DNA of 64,000 nt from Calamus simplicifolius (lineage: Eukaryota; Streptophyta; Magnoliopsida; Arecales; Arecaceae). The stretch is taken from positions 1 through 64,000 of the forward strand of contig UESW01001684.1 in assembly GCA_900491605.1 (NCBI GenBank), given 5' to 3'. The translations under genes and the position numbers were made by a program. This document shows, piece after piece, positions 1-8,444 of the stretch (positions are counted from its first letter, which is position 1; each line of letters begins with the position of its first letter). A model generated the notes under the pieces. The model had not been told where the DNA came from. It saw nothing but the letters and a program-made list of their open reading frames with translations, and searched no databases.

Positions 1-847
1 TTAATGGCAATGTGCATCATTTCGGTTAAGGTATGGTAGGAATGTAATTCCACCACATGAGCTATCTCCATGTTCAAACCAGCCAAGAACCTTGCCATGG
101 TGGCTTCCATAGGTTCCTCCAATTGAGTTCTTGCCAATGCCATCTCCATGGCCTTGAAATATTCTTCTACACTTCTGCCTCCTTGTGACATCCTTTGCAA
201 CCTTTGATGAAGCTCCTTGAAATAGTGTTGGGGAACAAATCTTTCCCTCATGACTTCTTTCATGGCTTCCCAAGTGGTAATGGTTCTAAGGCCAAGATTT
301 CTCCTTTTAATCAACATTTGATCCCACCATATGATTGCATAATCCTTGAACTCCACAGCTGCGAGCTTTACTTTCTTTTCTTCCGAGTAATTGTGGCATT
401 CAAAAATGAGCTCCACTTGCCTTTCCCATTCCAAGTACAAATCTGGATTTTCCTTTCCATGAAAAGAGGGTATCTTCATCTTAATGCTACCCACATTTGA
501 ATCAACTCTCTCTTCAGCTCCTTCCCCAATTCCATAGTCCCAATTCCTATAATTTCTACCTCCCCTTCTTCCACCAAATCCTCTGCCCCTAGGTGGCCGA
601 AACCCCCTACCTCTCGGACTGTGGAGGTTGAATTCATTCCCTTCTTCATCATACTCATGTCCCCAATCATTCTCATTATCCCTAACTTCCTCTCTACCCT
701 TTACTTCCAACCTTTCAATTCTATCTACCAAGGTGGTCATCACAAAATTATTTCTCTCCATTTGTTGTCTTAAAGCTTGTAACAACAAACGGTCATCCCT
801 ATTTGATTCCTCACCACCACTACCACTGGTTTCTTATTTTTTGACAT
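1..847 (-). pseudogene. gag: Ty3/gypsy gag, N-terminal part, truncated by the window edge
   Basis: Gag forms the virus-like particle that packages element RNA. The minus frame is open from about 833 to 1. It reads a short acidic start, an Arg/Gly-rich stretch (PRGRGFRPPRGRGFGGRRGG), then a Retrotrans_gag-like core with the landmarks YLEWERQVELIFECHNYSEE, AAVEFKDYAIIWWDQ, VMRERFVPQHYFKELHQRLQ and VEEYFKAMEMALARTQLEEP. The best start is the ATG at 847-845, but a TAA at 836-834 lies in the main gag frame, so the first few codons are frameshifted or the start is lost. The CCHC knuckle and everything downstream lie outside the window. I infer family membership from the motif order; no alignment was run. 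Confidence 0.85.
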
Positions 848-1689
848 GTTCAGAGCTGCAAGAAAGAAGATGTTAGTAGAAAATGGCTCACCCTCTCAAG
901 TGTTTCACTCAAGTATTGGCTTTTCTCTCAAATGATCTCACTCTCTTGCCTTTTACCACTCAATCTTCTTCCTTGCTAATTTTAAGAACTAGGGCAGAGT
1001 GTCTTTCAAACCAATTGAAAATATATCAATGAAAATCAAGGGAAATAGATAAAGAAAAGATTTGCAATTTAACACAACTAGTTGCCTAGTGATGGCTTCG
1101 TTAAACCAAACAGACCATAAGATGGCACGTGTCTGGTATCCACCAACATAGTGTTCAGATTTGGAAGAAAGAAGAAGAAGAAGATTTCAGAGTTTTAAAA
1201 TAAAGAGATTAAACCCCTGGAATACTGATTGGAATCCCCAAATATGATGCTAATAAACCCAAGAGACTTCAAAGGGCAGATTGCTCACTGTTTTGCACAA
1301 ACTTCAAATTCGGAGCCCAACTCACCTTGCTCAATGTCTCCAATCAAACCAACGAATTTCAAGCTGAAAATTGGTGGTTTATTGCTTTGTAGTATGGAGA
1401 ACACGTGGGTAAATTTTGAGGATTTTCTGGGTTGTTTTGGTGGATGAACAGATTGGTCTTTCTTTTTCCTCAGAATTTTTTTTTTTTTTTTTTTTGAGGA
1501 TTTCTGGTTTCTTTTTTTTTTTTTTTTTTTGAAGTTCAATACCCCCACAAGATTACTTGACCGTTTGCACAGCAAGCTCAAAGAAGAAATGAAGAAATCT
1601 CCCTTTGATCTAGGGCCTTGAAAAGAAAGCAGAAAATTGGAAGATGAAGAGTTAGTCTGGAAAAACACTACCTTGTTAGGATGATTTGA
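848..1689 (-). other. Gypsy element 5' leader between PBS and gag
   Basis: Untranslated leader of the gypsy element. I see no convincing coding region on either strand. Two long homopolymers stand out on the plus strand, T20 at 1476-1495 and T19 at 1512-1530, separated by 16 bases; they are A-runs in the element's sense strand. They are not flanked by a target duplication, so I read them as A-rich leader sequence or slippage rather than a separate retro-insertion. Confidence 0.6.
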
Positions 1690-1701
1690 GCTCTGATACC
1701 A
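1690..1701 (-). other. Primer-binding site, initiator tRNA-Met type
   Basis: On the minus strand this reads TGGTATCAGAGC, the standard plant LTR-retrotransposon site that pairs with the 3' end of initiator tRNA-Met and primes minus-strand DNA synthesis. It lies 2 bases from the LTR end at 1704, as expected. Confidence 0.93.
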
Positions 1702-1703
1702 AA

Positions 1704-2341
1704 TGATGAACGGATCTTTAGAATCACCTCAACAAGGATATCTTCTTCAGTTGATTAACACAACCCCAACCCGTGAAGAGGCACTAACCGAATCAGAAGA
1801 AGAAAGGCCAAGGAACCAAATCACAATAGAAACAGGTTCTAAGGTAACTTGATTATCAAAGATAAAATAGTCAATTGGCTAAAATGACTAAGTCCTAGTT
1901 CTTTCAAGAAGCAAGGAAGAAATAATGCTCTCAATTGGATTATAACCAAAAGAAAATTCGGAATTGTTCATTAACCTTCAATCTGAAGTTCAGCATACAA
2001 TATATAGATCTTCAAGAATAGGAAAAGCCAAATATAGCAATAAATACTACACACCCTCATAAGTTCTGCATGTTCCAAAGCTCATTAATTAGGCTGCAAT
2101 GCATAGTCTCAAAGCTCATTAATTAGGCTGCAATGCATAGTCTCAAAGCTCATTAATTAGGCTGCAATTCCTTTGGTCCACCTGGCAAAGAGTCAAACAC
2201 TTGAATTCTTCCACTTGGCCGTTTGCTTCTCCATGGCTGATTACTCCTGGGCCAATTGCTTCCATGATCAAGCTTTGGAGTTCCTTAGCTTTGGCTCTAG
2301 TTATGGGACCTTGATAGCTTAATGATGGAGCTCCTTCATCA
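1704..2341 (-). repeat. 5' LTR of the gypsy element, 638 bp
   Basis: The boundaries are set by TG...CA ends that form a 7-bp inverted repeat (TGATGAA at 1704-1710, TTCATCA at 2335-2341), by the PBS just inside, and by the return of LINE-A ORF1 coding sequence at 2342. It contains an internal 34-bp tandem repeat. The opposite LTR is outside the window, so the insertion cannot be dated by LTR divergence here. Confidence 0.88.
2076..2168. repeat. 34-bp tandem repeat inside the LTR, about 2.7 copies
   Basis: The unit begins CAAAGCTCATTAATTAGGCT and recurs at 34-bp spacing with almost no change. It lies in the promoter-bearing LTR. Repeats of this kind often vary in number between copies, and some carry enhancer sites, but no binding site is claimed here. 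Confidence 0.9.
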
Positions 2342-3086
2342 TGAACTCTTTCGGTCCCCTTACCTTGAAGGATGTCCCGTCTACCGCTCCTGGCTCTTCT
2401 GCGGCTGATGTCTTGGTTGCTCCGATGGGAGGCTCGGCTGATGTCTTGGTTGCATCCAAACTTCAGCAGTCTCTACCATCTATTGCGAGCTCTCAAGGCA
2501 TTCTGAAGCATGTTCACTGTCTTGGGAAGGAAGTGTTGAATATGTCCTCCCCTTCCTCCAATGCTCTGCATCTTCATCCTACAAAGGCTCTCTCTCATCG
2601 TGTTTCTTCTGCTAATGGATTGATCTGCTCTACCAATTCTTTCGACTCTCTGTCTTCGGAGGATTTCCCGACTGTGGCTGTGGATCCAACAGTAGCTGTT
2701 GTCGATCCATCTCGTTCAGGAGTTGGCGTTCATGGTCCGATTGGAATAGTACCGGGTGACCCGTTGCTGTTGACGATCCGTCTGGTACAGGAGCTGTTGA
2801 CGATCCGATATTTGACGATCCGAATGCATTTGCTACAGTAGCTACAGTCCCATTGGGAAATTCCTCTGTTTCTCTTGTTAGGGACTTCTCCTCCTCTACT
2901 TTATCCCCCCCCTGTTTTGGATGTGAGGATTCTTCTCCTTCCTCGTCTCCTTCGAGCACTCCTCTTCTTGCTAGGAGGCTCAATTTGATTGATGAAGTTG
3001 AGAAAAAGCTGGGTCGGCCGAAGAAGGGCAAGAAGAAATGTGGAGGCTCTGGGAAATCCAGTCGGAAGTCACCTTCGGCTTCATAA
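2342..3086 (+). pseudogene. LINE-A ORF1, C-terminal part
   Basis: This is the end of the RNA-binding ORF1 protein. The first frame matches LINE-D ORF1 (SFGPLTLKDVPSTAPGSS). It passes through an Asp-Pro repeat region coded by GACGATCCG-type repeats (about 2680-2830), where the frame is lost. It finishes in a second frame with the conserved tail: Ser/Pro-rich segment, STPLLARRLNLIDEVEKKLG, then a Lys-rich end. The CCHC knuckle lies upstream, beyond the gypsy insertion. The stop TAA (3084-3086) shares its last A with the ORF2 ATG (3086-3088), giving TAATG. Confidence 0.85.
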
Positions 3087-4790
3087 TGATTAAGCTGGCT
3101 ACTTGGAACATTAGGGGTCTAAATGATCCCTCTAAGCACAGGGAAATTCGCAACCTTGTGCGCTCTCATAATCTATCATGTATTGCTCTGCTTGAGACGA
3201 AGATCAGATCTTGTAATAAGGAGAAAATAGAAAAGTTTTTGATCAAGGGTTGGGACTGCATCAATTCCTACGATGGTGGCGACTCTGGTAGAATCTGGGT
3301 GTTCTGGGACCCTAACAAGCTCCGTGCAGATGTAGTTTCCCTTCACGACCAGATCTTCCATCTTCATATCACATTCTTGGTTCCAATGATAAATTTGCTG
3401 TCTCCTTTGCCTACGGCTCCAATGTTCTGACAGCAAGAAGACATCTGTGGGATATTTTGAAGCATCAAGCTACAATCTTTGCCCAGATTCCTTGGCTTGT
3501 CATGGGTGACTTCAATGCCATCCGTTACCGCCATGAACGCAAAGGTGGCTCTTCCGACTGGCCTGGTTTCATGGAGGATTTCAATGATGCTTTGTTATCT
3601 GCTGGTTTGGACGATCTTCGTTACGGTGGTTGTTTCTTTACTTGGCACAACTCCAGAACCCAGGGCCACATCCTCAGGAAATTGGACAGGGCGATTGTTA
3701 ACCCTTCCTGGTTCAACGTCTTCTCTCAATCTAATGCTGAATTTCTCCCATATGGTCTTTCGGATCACTCCCCTGCCGTGGTCAATCTTGGAGTTAGTTT
3801 GCCTCTTTACAAATCGCCTTTTAAATTCTTTAACTTTTGGACTGAATTTGACGAATTCCTTCCGTTAATTGAGGAAATCTGGGCTACTCCGATTGCTGGA
3901 TATTCTATGTTCAGAGTTTATAAGAAGCTCAAACTTGTGAAGACGGCCTTGAAAGCTCTGTGCCAGACTAAGAACAAGTTAATAAATGGCGATCTAATTC
4001 TCATTCGCACCGAGCTTGCTGATCTGCAAGCTTCAATTGCGTCTGGGAATAATGATGTTCATCTGCTGGAGAAGGCAATTGATTGTGCCAAGAGACTGTC
4101 GCTTGTCTCTAGAGGGAAAGAAAGCTACGCTAGGCAGCGTAGTCGCATTCAGTGGCTGAAAGAAGGAGATCACAATTCAGCTTTCTTTCTCAACTCTATC
4201 AAGGGTAGATCCAATGTGAACAAAATTCTGTCTATTCAGAAGGATAATGGGGATTGGATCAGGGATAAGGATCAGATCTCTCGTGAGGTTGTTCATTTCT
4301 ATAAGTTGCTCCTCGGCTCGGATTGCAAATCTACTTATGATGGCAGCATTATGTCCTGTTTCTTCAAAGAAGGATCCTATCTCCTGAACAAGCTTCTATG
4401 TTAAGCTGCGACTTCTCCGAAGATAAAATCAAATCTGCTTTCTTCAGTCTCCACCCTAATAAATCACCTGGTCTGGACGGTTTCAATGCTTACTTCTTCC
4501 ATCGGACTTGGCATATTGTGGGAGCTGATATCTCAAAAGCTATTAAGGATTTCTTCTCTAATGGGATTCTCCTCAAGGAAGCTAATTGCACTATTGTGGC
4601 TCTCATCCCTAAAGTTCCTAATGCCTCTAAATTAAAGGACTTTAGACCTATTTCATGCTGCAATTCTATCTACAAATGTATTTCAAAGCTCCTTGCTAGT
4701 CGTCTTAAAGCAGTTCTTCCGTCTATTATCAACAACGCCCAGTCTGCCTTTGTCCAAGATAGACATATTGGGGACAACATTCTTATGGCC
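3086..4790 (+). pseudogene. LINE-A ORF2, 5' part: endonuclease and start of RT
   Basis: ORF2 nicks target DNA and reverse-transcribes the element RNA. It starts MIKLATWNIRGLNDPSKH and shows the APE-type endonuclease landmarks: LLETKI (catalytic Glu), MGDFNAIRYRHERKGG, and LSDHSPAVV (the Asp/His pair). The linker motif YARQRSRIQWLKEGDHNSAF is followed by RT motifs NKSPGLDGFNAYFF, LKDFRPISCCNSIYKCISKL and AQSAFVQDRHIGDN. SPGLDG replaces the usual APGPDG. Frameshifts lie near 3370 and 4380. The protein stops at the LINE-B insertion and resumes at 12322. Confidence 0.9.
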
Positions 4791-4924
4791 AGTTCCTCCC
4801 GCTGGGAACTCCTCCATCTCTGCTCCGTCCCCCTCCATCATTGGCAGTAAGGTCTCTCCCCCCTCCTCGTCTTCTTCCTTCTCAAGTACCCCCCTTATTG
4901 CTAGGCGGTTATGTTGGTGGAAAT
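4791..4924 (+). other. Chimeric 5' piece of LINE-B derived from an ORF1 tail
   Basis: Between the target duplication and the normal LINE 5' end lie about 134 bases that resemble a diverged ORF1 C-terminus (Ser-rich run, then a degenerate STPLIARRL and VMLVEMK-like segment). This sequence does not belong at a LINE 5' end. It is inside the duplication, so it entered with LINE-B. Template switching onto another LINE RNA, or transcription starting in an upstream LINE, would both explain it. Confidence 0.65.
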
Positions 4925-5049
4925 GAAGGGAGCTTCTCTCTCTAGATGGGAGCTTCTCTCTCTATTGTTCTCTCTCTAAGCTGTTTCTCTTTTTTCTCTC
5001 CTGGCTTTCTTCTGTTTCTCTCTGATCTGTTCATGGAGATTCCTCCGTT
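4925..5049 (+). promoter_or_regulatory. LINE-B 5' UTR with duplicated GGGAGCTTCTCTCTCT unit
   Basis: It opens with two copies of GGGAGCTTCTCTCTCTA at about 19-bp spacing (4928 and 4947), then a CT-rich stretch up to the ORF1 ATG at 5050. The same unit starts LINE-C (26049) and the reversed end of LINE-D (35682-35721), so it marks the true family 5' end. It may be a small tandem promoter module, but promoter activity is inferred only from position. Confidence 0.7.
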
Positions 5050-7389
5050 ATGCCCTCTTCATGTGGAGATGATCATCCTCTGCTTCCTGTTCCTAAGGAT
5101 GGCTCGGGTGGTATAGTTCTGGATGAAGTCTCTTTGGATTCCTCATCCAAGACTATCCCATCCTTTGTTTCTTGTGAGCCGGGTGGGATGGACGCGAGTG
5201 TGTGCAAAGCTTTTTCTCCTCCATCTTCTGCTATCTCCTTGCCCTGTTCTTGGCTCCCGGATGATCCCGTCGCTCTTGCTCTGGAGCTTCCCTTGGTGGA
5301 TGGTAATGCTGATTCCTTCAGATTCGGTTTGTTTATTGCTGATTTGGAGTGCAGTGATAGCCTTGCTGCTTGTGGATTTTCTTCTCCCTTAATCGGTGAT
5401 GGAGTATCCTCTTCCGTGATCGTTGCTGGTCCTTCTCTCCATGGGGATGGTGCTGAGTTTTCTCCTGCATCGGCTGTAAGTATCTCTCAGCAGATCAAAC
5501 CTCTTGGTCTGATTCAGACGTCACATCATGTACCTCCTCAGTTTGATTTTAGAGGCCCTTGTTTCCCGCCTCTAGCAAATACATCTGGTGATTCTAAATT
5601 TCAAAGACCATCGCGCCAGATTCTTTCTTCTGATGTCACTGCGGCTTCCCCTGCTTCTACTGTCCCGCCGCTGCTTCCTCTTTCAAAGGATTCCACCTGT
5701 CCGGCTGATGTGGCTCTCCCCAAGGTTATCACTAGCCCTATCCAAGTGGGACTCGATGCTGAGTGTAAGCTGCATTCCTCCTGGGCGTCTAAGGTTCAAG
5801 AGTTACCGGCAGTTATGGATCTCAAATACATTAAGCCATTGATTTCGGACATTGAGGGCAATGTTAGGATTAAGCTCCCTCCCTCTGTGGCTCGTAAGGG
5901 AGCTTCTATCTGGCAAAATACCATTGTTGGATTCTTCCTTGACAAGCTGCCTTTCTCCTTGGTTCAATCGTGTGCTCAGAGGCATTGGGGGAAGTATGGG
6001 CTTTTGGATGTTCTGTGTAATGGAAATGGATTCTTCTTTTTCAAATTCTCTGATCCAGTTAGAGTTTCTGATGCTTTGGAAGGGGGTCCTTGGTATTTTG
6101 GAGGCAGGCCAATATTCCTTAAGCGCTGGTCTCCGTGTATGAATCTATCCATGGAGGGCTGTAAGAAAGTTCCTATTTGGGCTCACTTCTATAATGTTCC
6201 GTTGGAGTATTGGACGGAGGAAGGCCTCAGTCACATTGCTAGCATGGTTGGGAAACCCCTACATGCAGATAAGATGACATCCTCTCTAAGGCGTTTAAAC
6301 TATGCCCGTATATGTATTGAGATTGACATTGATGCTTCCCTCCCCAAGGCGTTTGACTTAGAATTGGAAGACGGTAGTATTTCTGGGATCCAAATTGAGT
6401 ATAATTGGGTTCCAAAGAGGTGCTCTGTTTGTAAGAAATTTGGCCACCTTCCATCTAACTGCAAGAAGGTTAGTCATCAACTATGGATTCCCAAATCTTC
6501 TCATCTTAACTCCAAATCTGTTTCAGATGGTGATTGGCAGCTTGTGGAAAACCATCGTAAGGAGGTTCCGATTTTGAATTCCTCTCCTCCCAAGGCACAG
6601 ATTGCAAATCCTTCAACGGCTCAGATTGCAAATCCTTCAAAGTCCTTTGCGGGTGATATTCCGAATCTTCAGGATTCGTCTGGAACTGAGGAACTGGTCT
6701 CCTCTGCTTCTCTGCCAGTCCATGGCTCTCTCAATATTCAGAAGTCTTCCAAAGGTTTCCTCCCGAGCTCTATCATTCCGACAACTGTTTCTTCTGGCTC
6801 CGGAGTTGGACGATGCACCTCCTCAAATGCCTTTGCTCTTCTTCAAGTGATGGATGATGGTCATGCTGAGCGGAAGGAAAATTCTTCGGGTTCTCAGCTT
6901 GCTATTGCGGTAGGCTCCACCTGCTCTTTGGAGGACTCCTCCTCTCATGGCTGTAAGGACTCTTCTCCTCTTTCGTCCCCTTCTAGCACTCCGCTTCTTG
7001 CAAGGAAACTCATCATGGTTGACGAAGTGGAAAGAAAGCAGGGCAGGAAGAAGAAGGATGATCCGTCTTCTACTGTTGCTGGTCCTCCTTCAGAAGTTGC
7101 AAACTTTCAGTCTAATGCTCCTCTTGCTGTTGTCCCTGTGCTCTTCGATGGCCCTGTGGGTTGTTCATCTGCTCCTCTGGTTGGGGACTCCTCCGTTCCT
7201 GGGCACTCTTCTGACGTCGTCAGCGTGATTTCTTCCCCTTCCTCGTCCCCATCCAGTACCCCTCTCCTTGCTAGGAAGCTCAATATGATTGATGAAGTGG
7301 AGATGAAACTGGGAAGGAAGAAGAAGGACAAGAAGAAGATTGGATGTTCGGCCAATCCCAGAGGGAAGTCTTCAAAGTCCTCCAAATGA
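5050..7389 (+). CDS. LINE-B ORF1, nucleic-acid-binding protein, 779 aa, open
   Basis: ORF1 proteins of plant L1 elements bind element RNA and form the RNP. Residues 1-240 are low-complexity and Ser/Pro-rich. About 245-450 is DUF4283-like (IKLPPSVARKGASIWQNTIV, GFFLDKLPFSLVQSCAQRHW, GGPWYFGGRPIFLKRWSPCM). A CCHC knuckle follows at 458-471, C-x2-C-x4-H-x4-C. The conserved tail motif (SPSSTPLLARKL, [IM][VI]DEVE, then Lys-rich) occurs twice, at about 637-675 and 728-779; other copies carry it once per ORF1. The start is the first ATG after the CT-rich UTR. This is the only full-length open ORF1 in the window. Confidence 0.88.
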   Translation: MPSSCGDDHPLLPVPKDGSGGIVLDEVSLDSSSKTIPSFVSCEPGGMDASVCKAFSPPSSAISLPCSWLPDDPVALALELPLVDGNADSFRFGLFIADLECSDSLAACGFSSPLIGDGVSSSVIVAGPSLHGDGAEFSPASAVSISQQIKPLGLIQTSHHVPPQFDFRGPCFPPLANTSGDSKFQRPSRQILSSDVTAASPASTVPPLLPLSKDSTCPADVALPKVITSPIQVGLDAECKLHSSWASKVQELPAVMDLKYIKPLISDIEGNVRIKLPPSVARKGASIWQNTIVGFFLDKLPFSLVQSCAQRHWGKYGLLDVLCNGNGFFFFKFSDPVRVSDALEGGPWYFGGRPIFLKRWSPCMNLSMEGCKKVPIWAHFYNVPLEYWTEEGLSHIASMVGKPLHADKMTSSLRRLNYARICIEIDIDASLPKAFDLELEDGSISGIQIEYNWVPKRCSVCKKFGHLPSNCKKVSHQLWIPKSSHLNSKSVSDGDWQLVENHRKEVPILNSSPPKAQIANPSTAQIANPSKSFAGDIPNLQDSSGTEELVSSASLPVHGSLNIQKSSKGFLPSSIIPTTVSSGSGVGRCTSSNAFALLQVMDDGHAERKENSSGSQLAIAVGSTCSLEDSSSHGCKDSSPLSSPSSTPLLARKLIMVDEVERKQGRKKKDDPSSTVAGPPSEVANFQSNAPLAVVPVLFDGPVGCSSAPLVGDSSVPGHSSDVVSVISSPSSSPSSTPLLARKLNMIDEVEMKLGRKKKDKKKIGCSANPRGKSSKSSK

Positions 7390-8444
7390 TAGAAAACAGG
7401 GCAAGAAGAAGAAGGGAAAACAGAGGTCCGGGAGCTCTAGCCACTCCAGGGGTAACTCCTCCTTGCATTCCTAATGCTTAAACTATCTTCTTGGTTCAGT
7501 CGGGGTCTTATTGATCTTGCAAACGAGACGGAAGATTACTTCTTGGTCTCTTCTCAATATCTCACTTGTATAGCTCTCTTTGAATCAAAGTTCAAGATTG
7601 CATCAAAGCTAAGGATTTTAGGAGCTTGTTCCATGGATGTTTTGGTGCTATCTGTTTTGAAGATGTGATCTGGTTTCAACTTGATTCCCTTCCTCCTTGG
7701 CATGGAAAGGAAGGTTCGGTTAAGCTCCTCCCTCAATCAAATGTTCAGCAATCTCATCGTTCATTGGCCATTTCTCTTGCTGTTAATGGATTGATCTCCT
7801 CTACCAATTCATATGAATATGCTACAGTATTTTACGACCCGTTATTTGACGATCCGATTTCACTTGCTACAGTAGCTACAGTAGCTACAGTATTTTCCAA
7901 CCCGTTATTTGACGATCCGCTTACATTTGCTACAGTAGCTACAGTAGCTACAGTATTTTCCAACCCGTTATTTGACGATCCGCTTACATTTGCTACAGTA
8001 GCTACAGTAGCTACAGTAGCTGTGGATCCAATTGCAGCAGCTGTGGATCCGCTTAGTCCAAGACATCTCGACCCGATTAGAACAGTAGTCGGGGATTCGT
8101 TTGGACTTGACGATCCGACTGGTGATGGAGCTAGTGACCCGTTAGCTTCTAATGATGATCCGACTGCTACAGGAACTTGTGATCCGAATTTTGACGATCC
8201 GAATGTATTGACTGTTCCGAAAGCCAGTTCCCCTGTTTCCTCTGTTCGGGACTCTTTCCTTTATGCATTGCCACCTTGTGAGGTTTCGTCTCCCTCCTCG
8301 TCTCCATCTAGCACTCCTCTATTGGCTAGGAGGCTTATTATGATTGATGAAGTTGAAGGAAAGCTAGGCAGGAAGAAGAAGGATATGAAGAAGATTCATT
8401 GTTCTGGTAACTCCAGAGGGAAGCTCTACAAGAATTCCAAATGA
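7390..8444 (+). pseudogene. LINE-B second module: fossil ORF2 start, Asp-Pro repeats, extra ORF1 tail
   Basis: Directly after the ORF1 stop is another copy of the ORF1 end (RSGSSSHSRGNSS), then a diverged ORF2 N-terminus (LSSWFSRGLIDLANETEDYF, LTCIALFESK; compare LASWNIRGLNDP and CIALLETK). After about 90 codons it changes into a repeat tract (FDDP, ATVATVATV, AVDP) and a complete ORF1 tail (SPSSTPLLARRLIMIDEVEG, Lys-rich, NSK stop). Codons 7626-8444 are open (272 aa). LINE-E has the same arrangement, so the mosaic predates both insertions. Whether this segment is translated is unknown. Confidence 0.75.
7828..8030 (+). repeat. Nested tandem repeats in the LINE-B spacer
   Basis: A unit of about 63-66 bp (TTTTCCAACCCGTTATTTGA, then CGATCCGCTTACATTTG, then three GCTACAGTA) is repeated in tandem. 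Inside it GCTACAGTA repeats every 9 bp. The translation alternates FDDPLTF and ATVATVATV. Both levels preserve the reading frame. Confidence 0.85.

Larger units (their letters stand above)
1..2341 (-). mobile_element. Ty3/gypsy LTR retrotransposon, 5' part only
   Basis: Read on the minus strand, the order is 5' LTR (2341-1704), primer-binding site (1701-1690), untranslated leader, then gag running off the window at position 1. This is the standard start of an LTR retrotransposon. Protease, RT, RNase H, integrase and the 3' LTR would lie to the left, outside the window. The element interrupts ORF1 of LINE-A: LINE sequence resumes at 2342 with the same codons seen in LINE-D ORF1 near 34085. The expected 5-bp target duplication on this side would be TGAAC (2342-2346), but its partner is not visible. 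The gag type indicates Ty3/gypsy; the lineage is not resolved. Confidence 0.9.

Noticed and set aside
1..847. Centromeric (CRM-type) gypsy element, given the satellite setting
   Set aside because: The visible gag core does not look like CRM gag to me, and RT and integrase are outside the window, so no lineage call is justified.
1476..1545. T20 and T19 tracts as possible micro-LINE insertions like that at 60952
   Set aside because: The bases after the T run (GAAGTTCAA) do not match the LINE end GAAGGTTAA or GAAAGTTAA, and there are no flanking direct repeats.
3086..4404. Stand-alone host endonuclease/phosphatase-like gene
   Set aside because: The APE-type motifs are followed by RT and zf-RVT motifs, and the same order appears in six other copies; it is the LINE ORF2 endonuclease.
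7840..8220. Shared origin of the ORF1 GACGATCCG repeat and the GATC-rich satellite
   Set aside because: Only the four-base GATC and short T-rich context are shared; period, flanks and coding phase differ.
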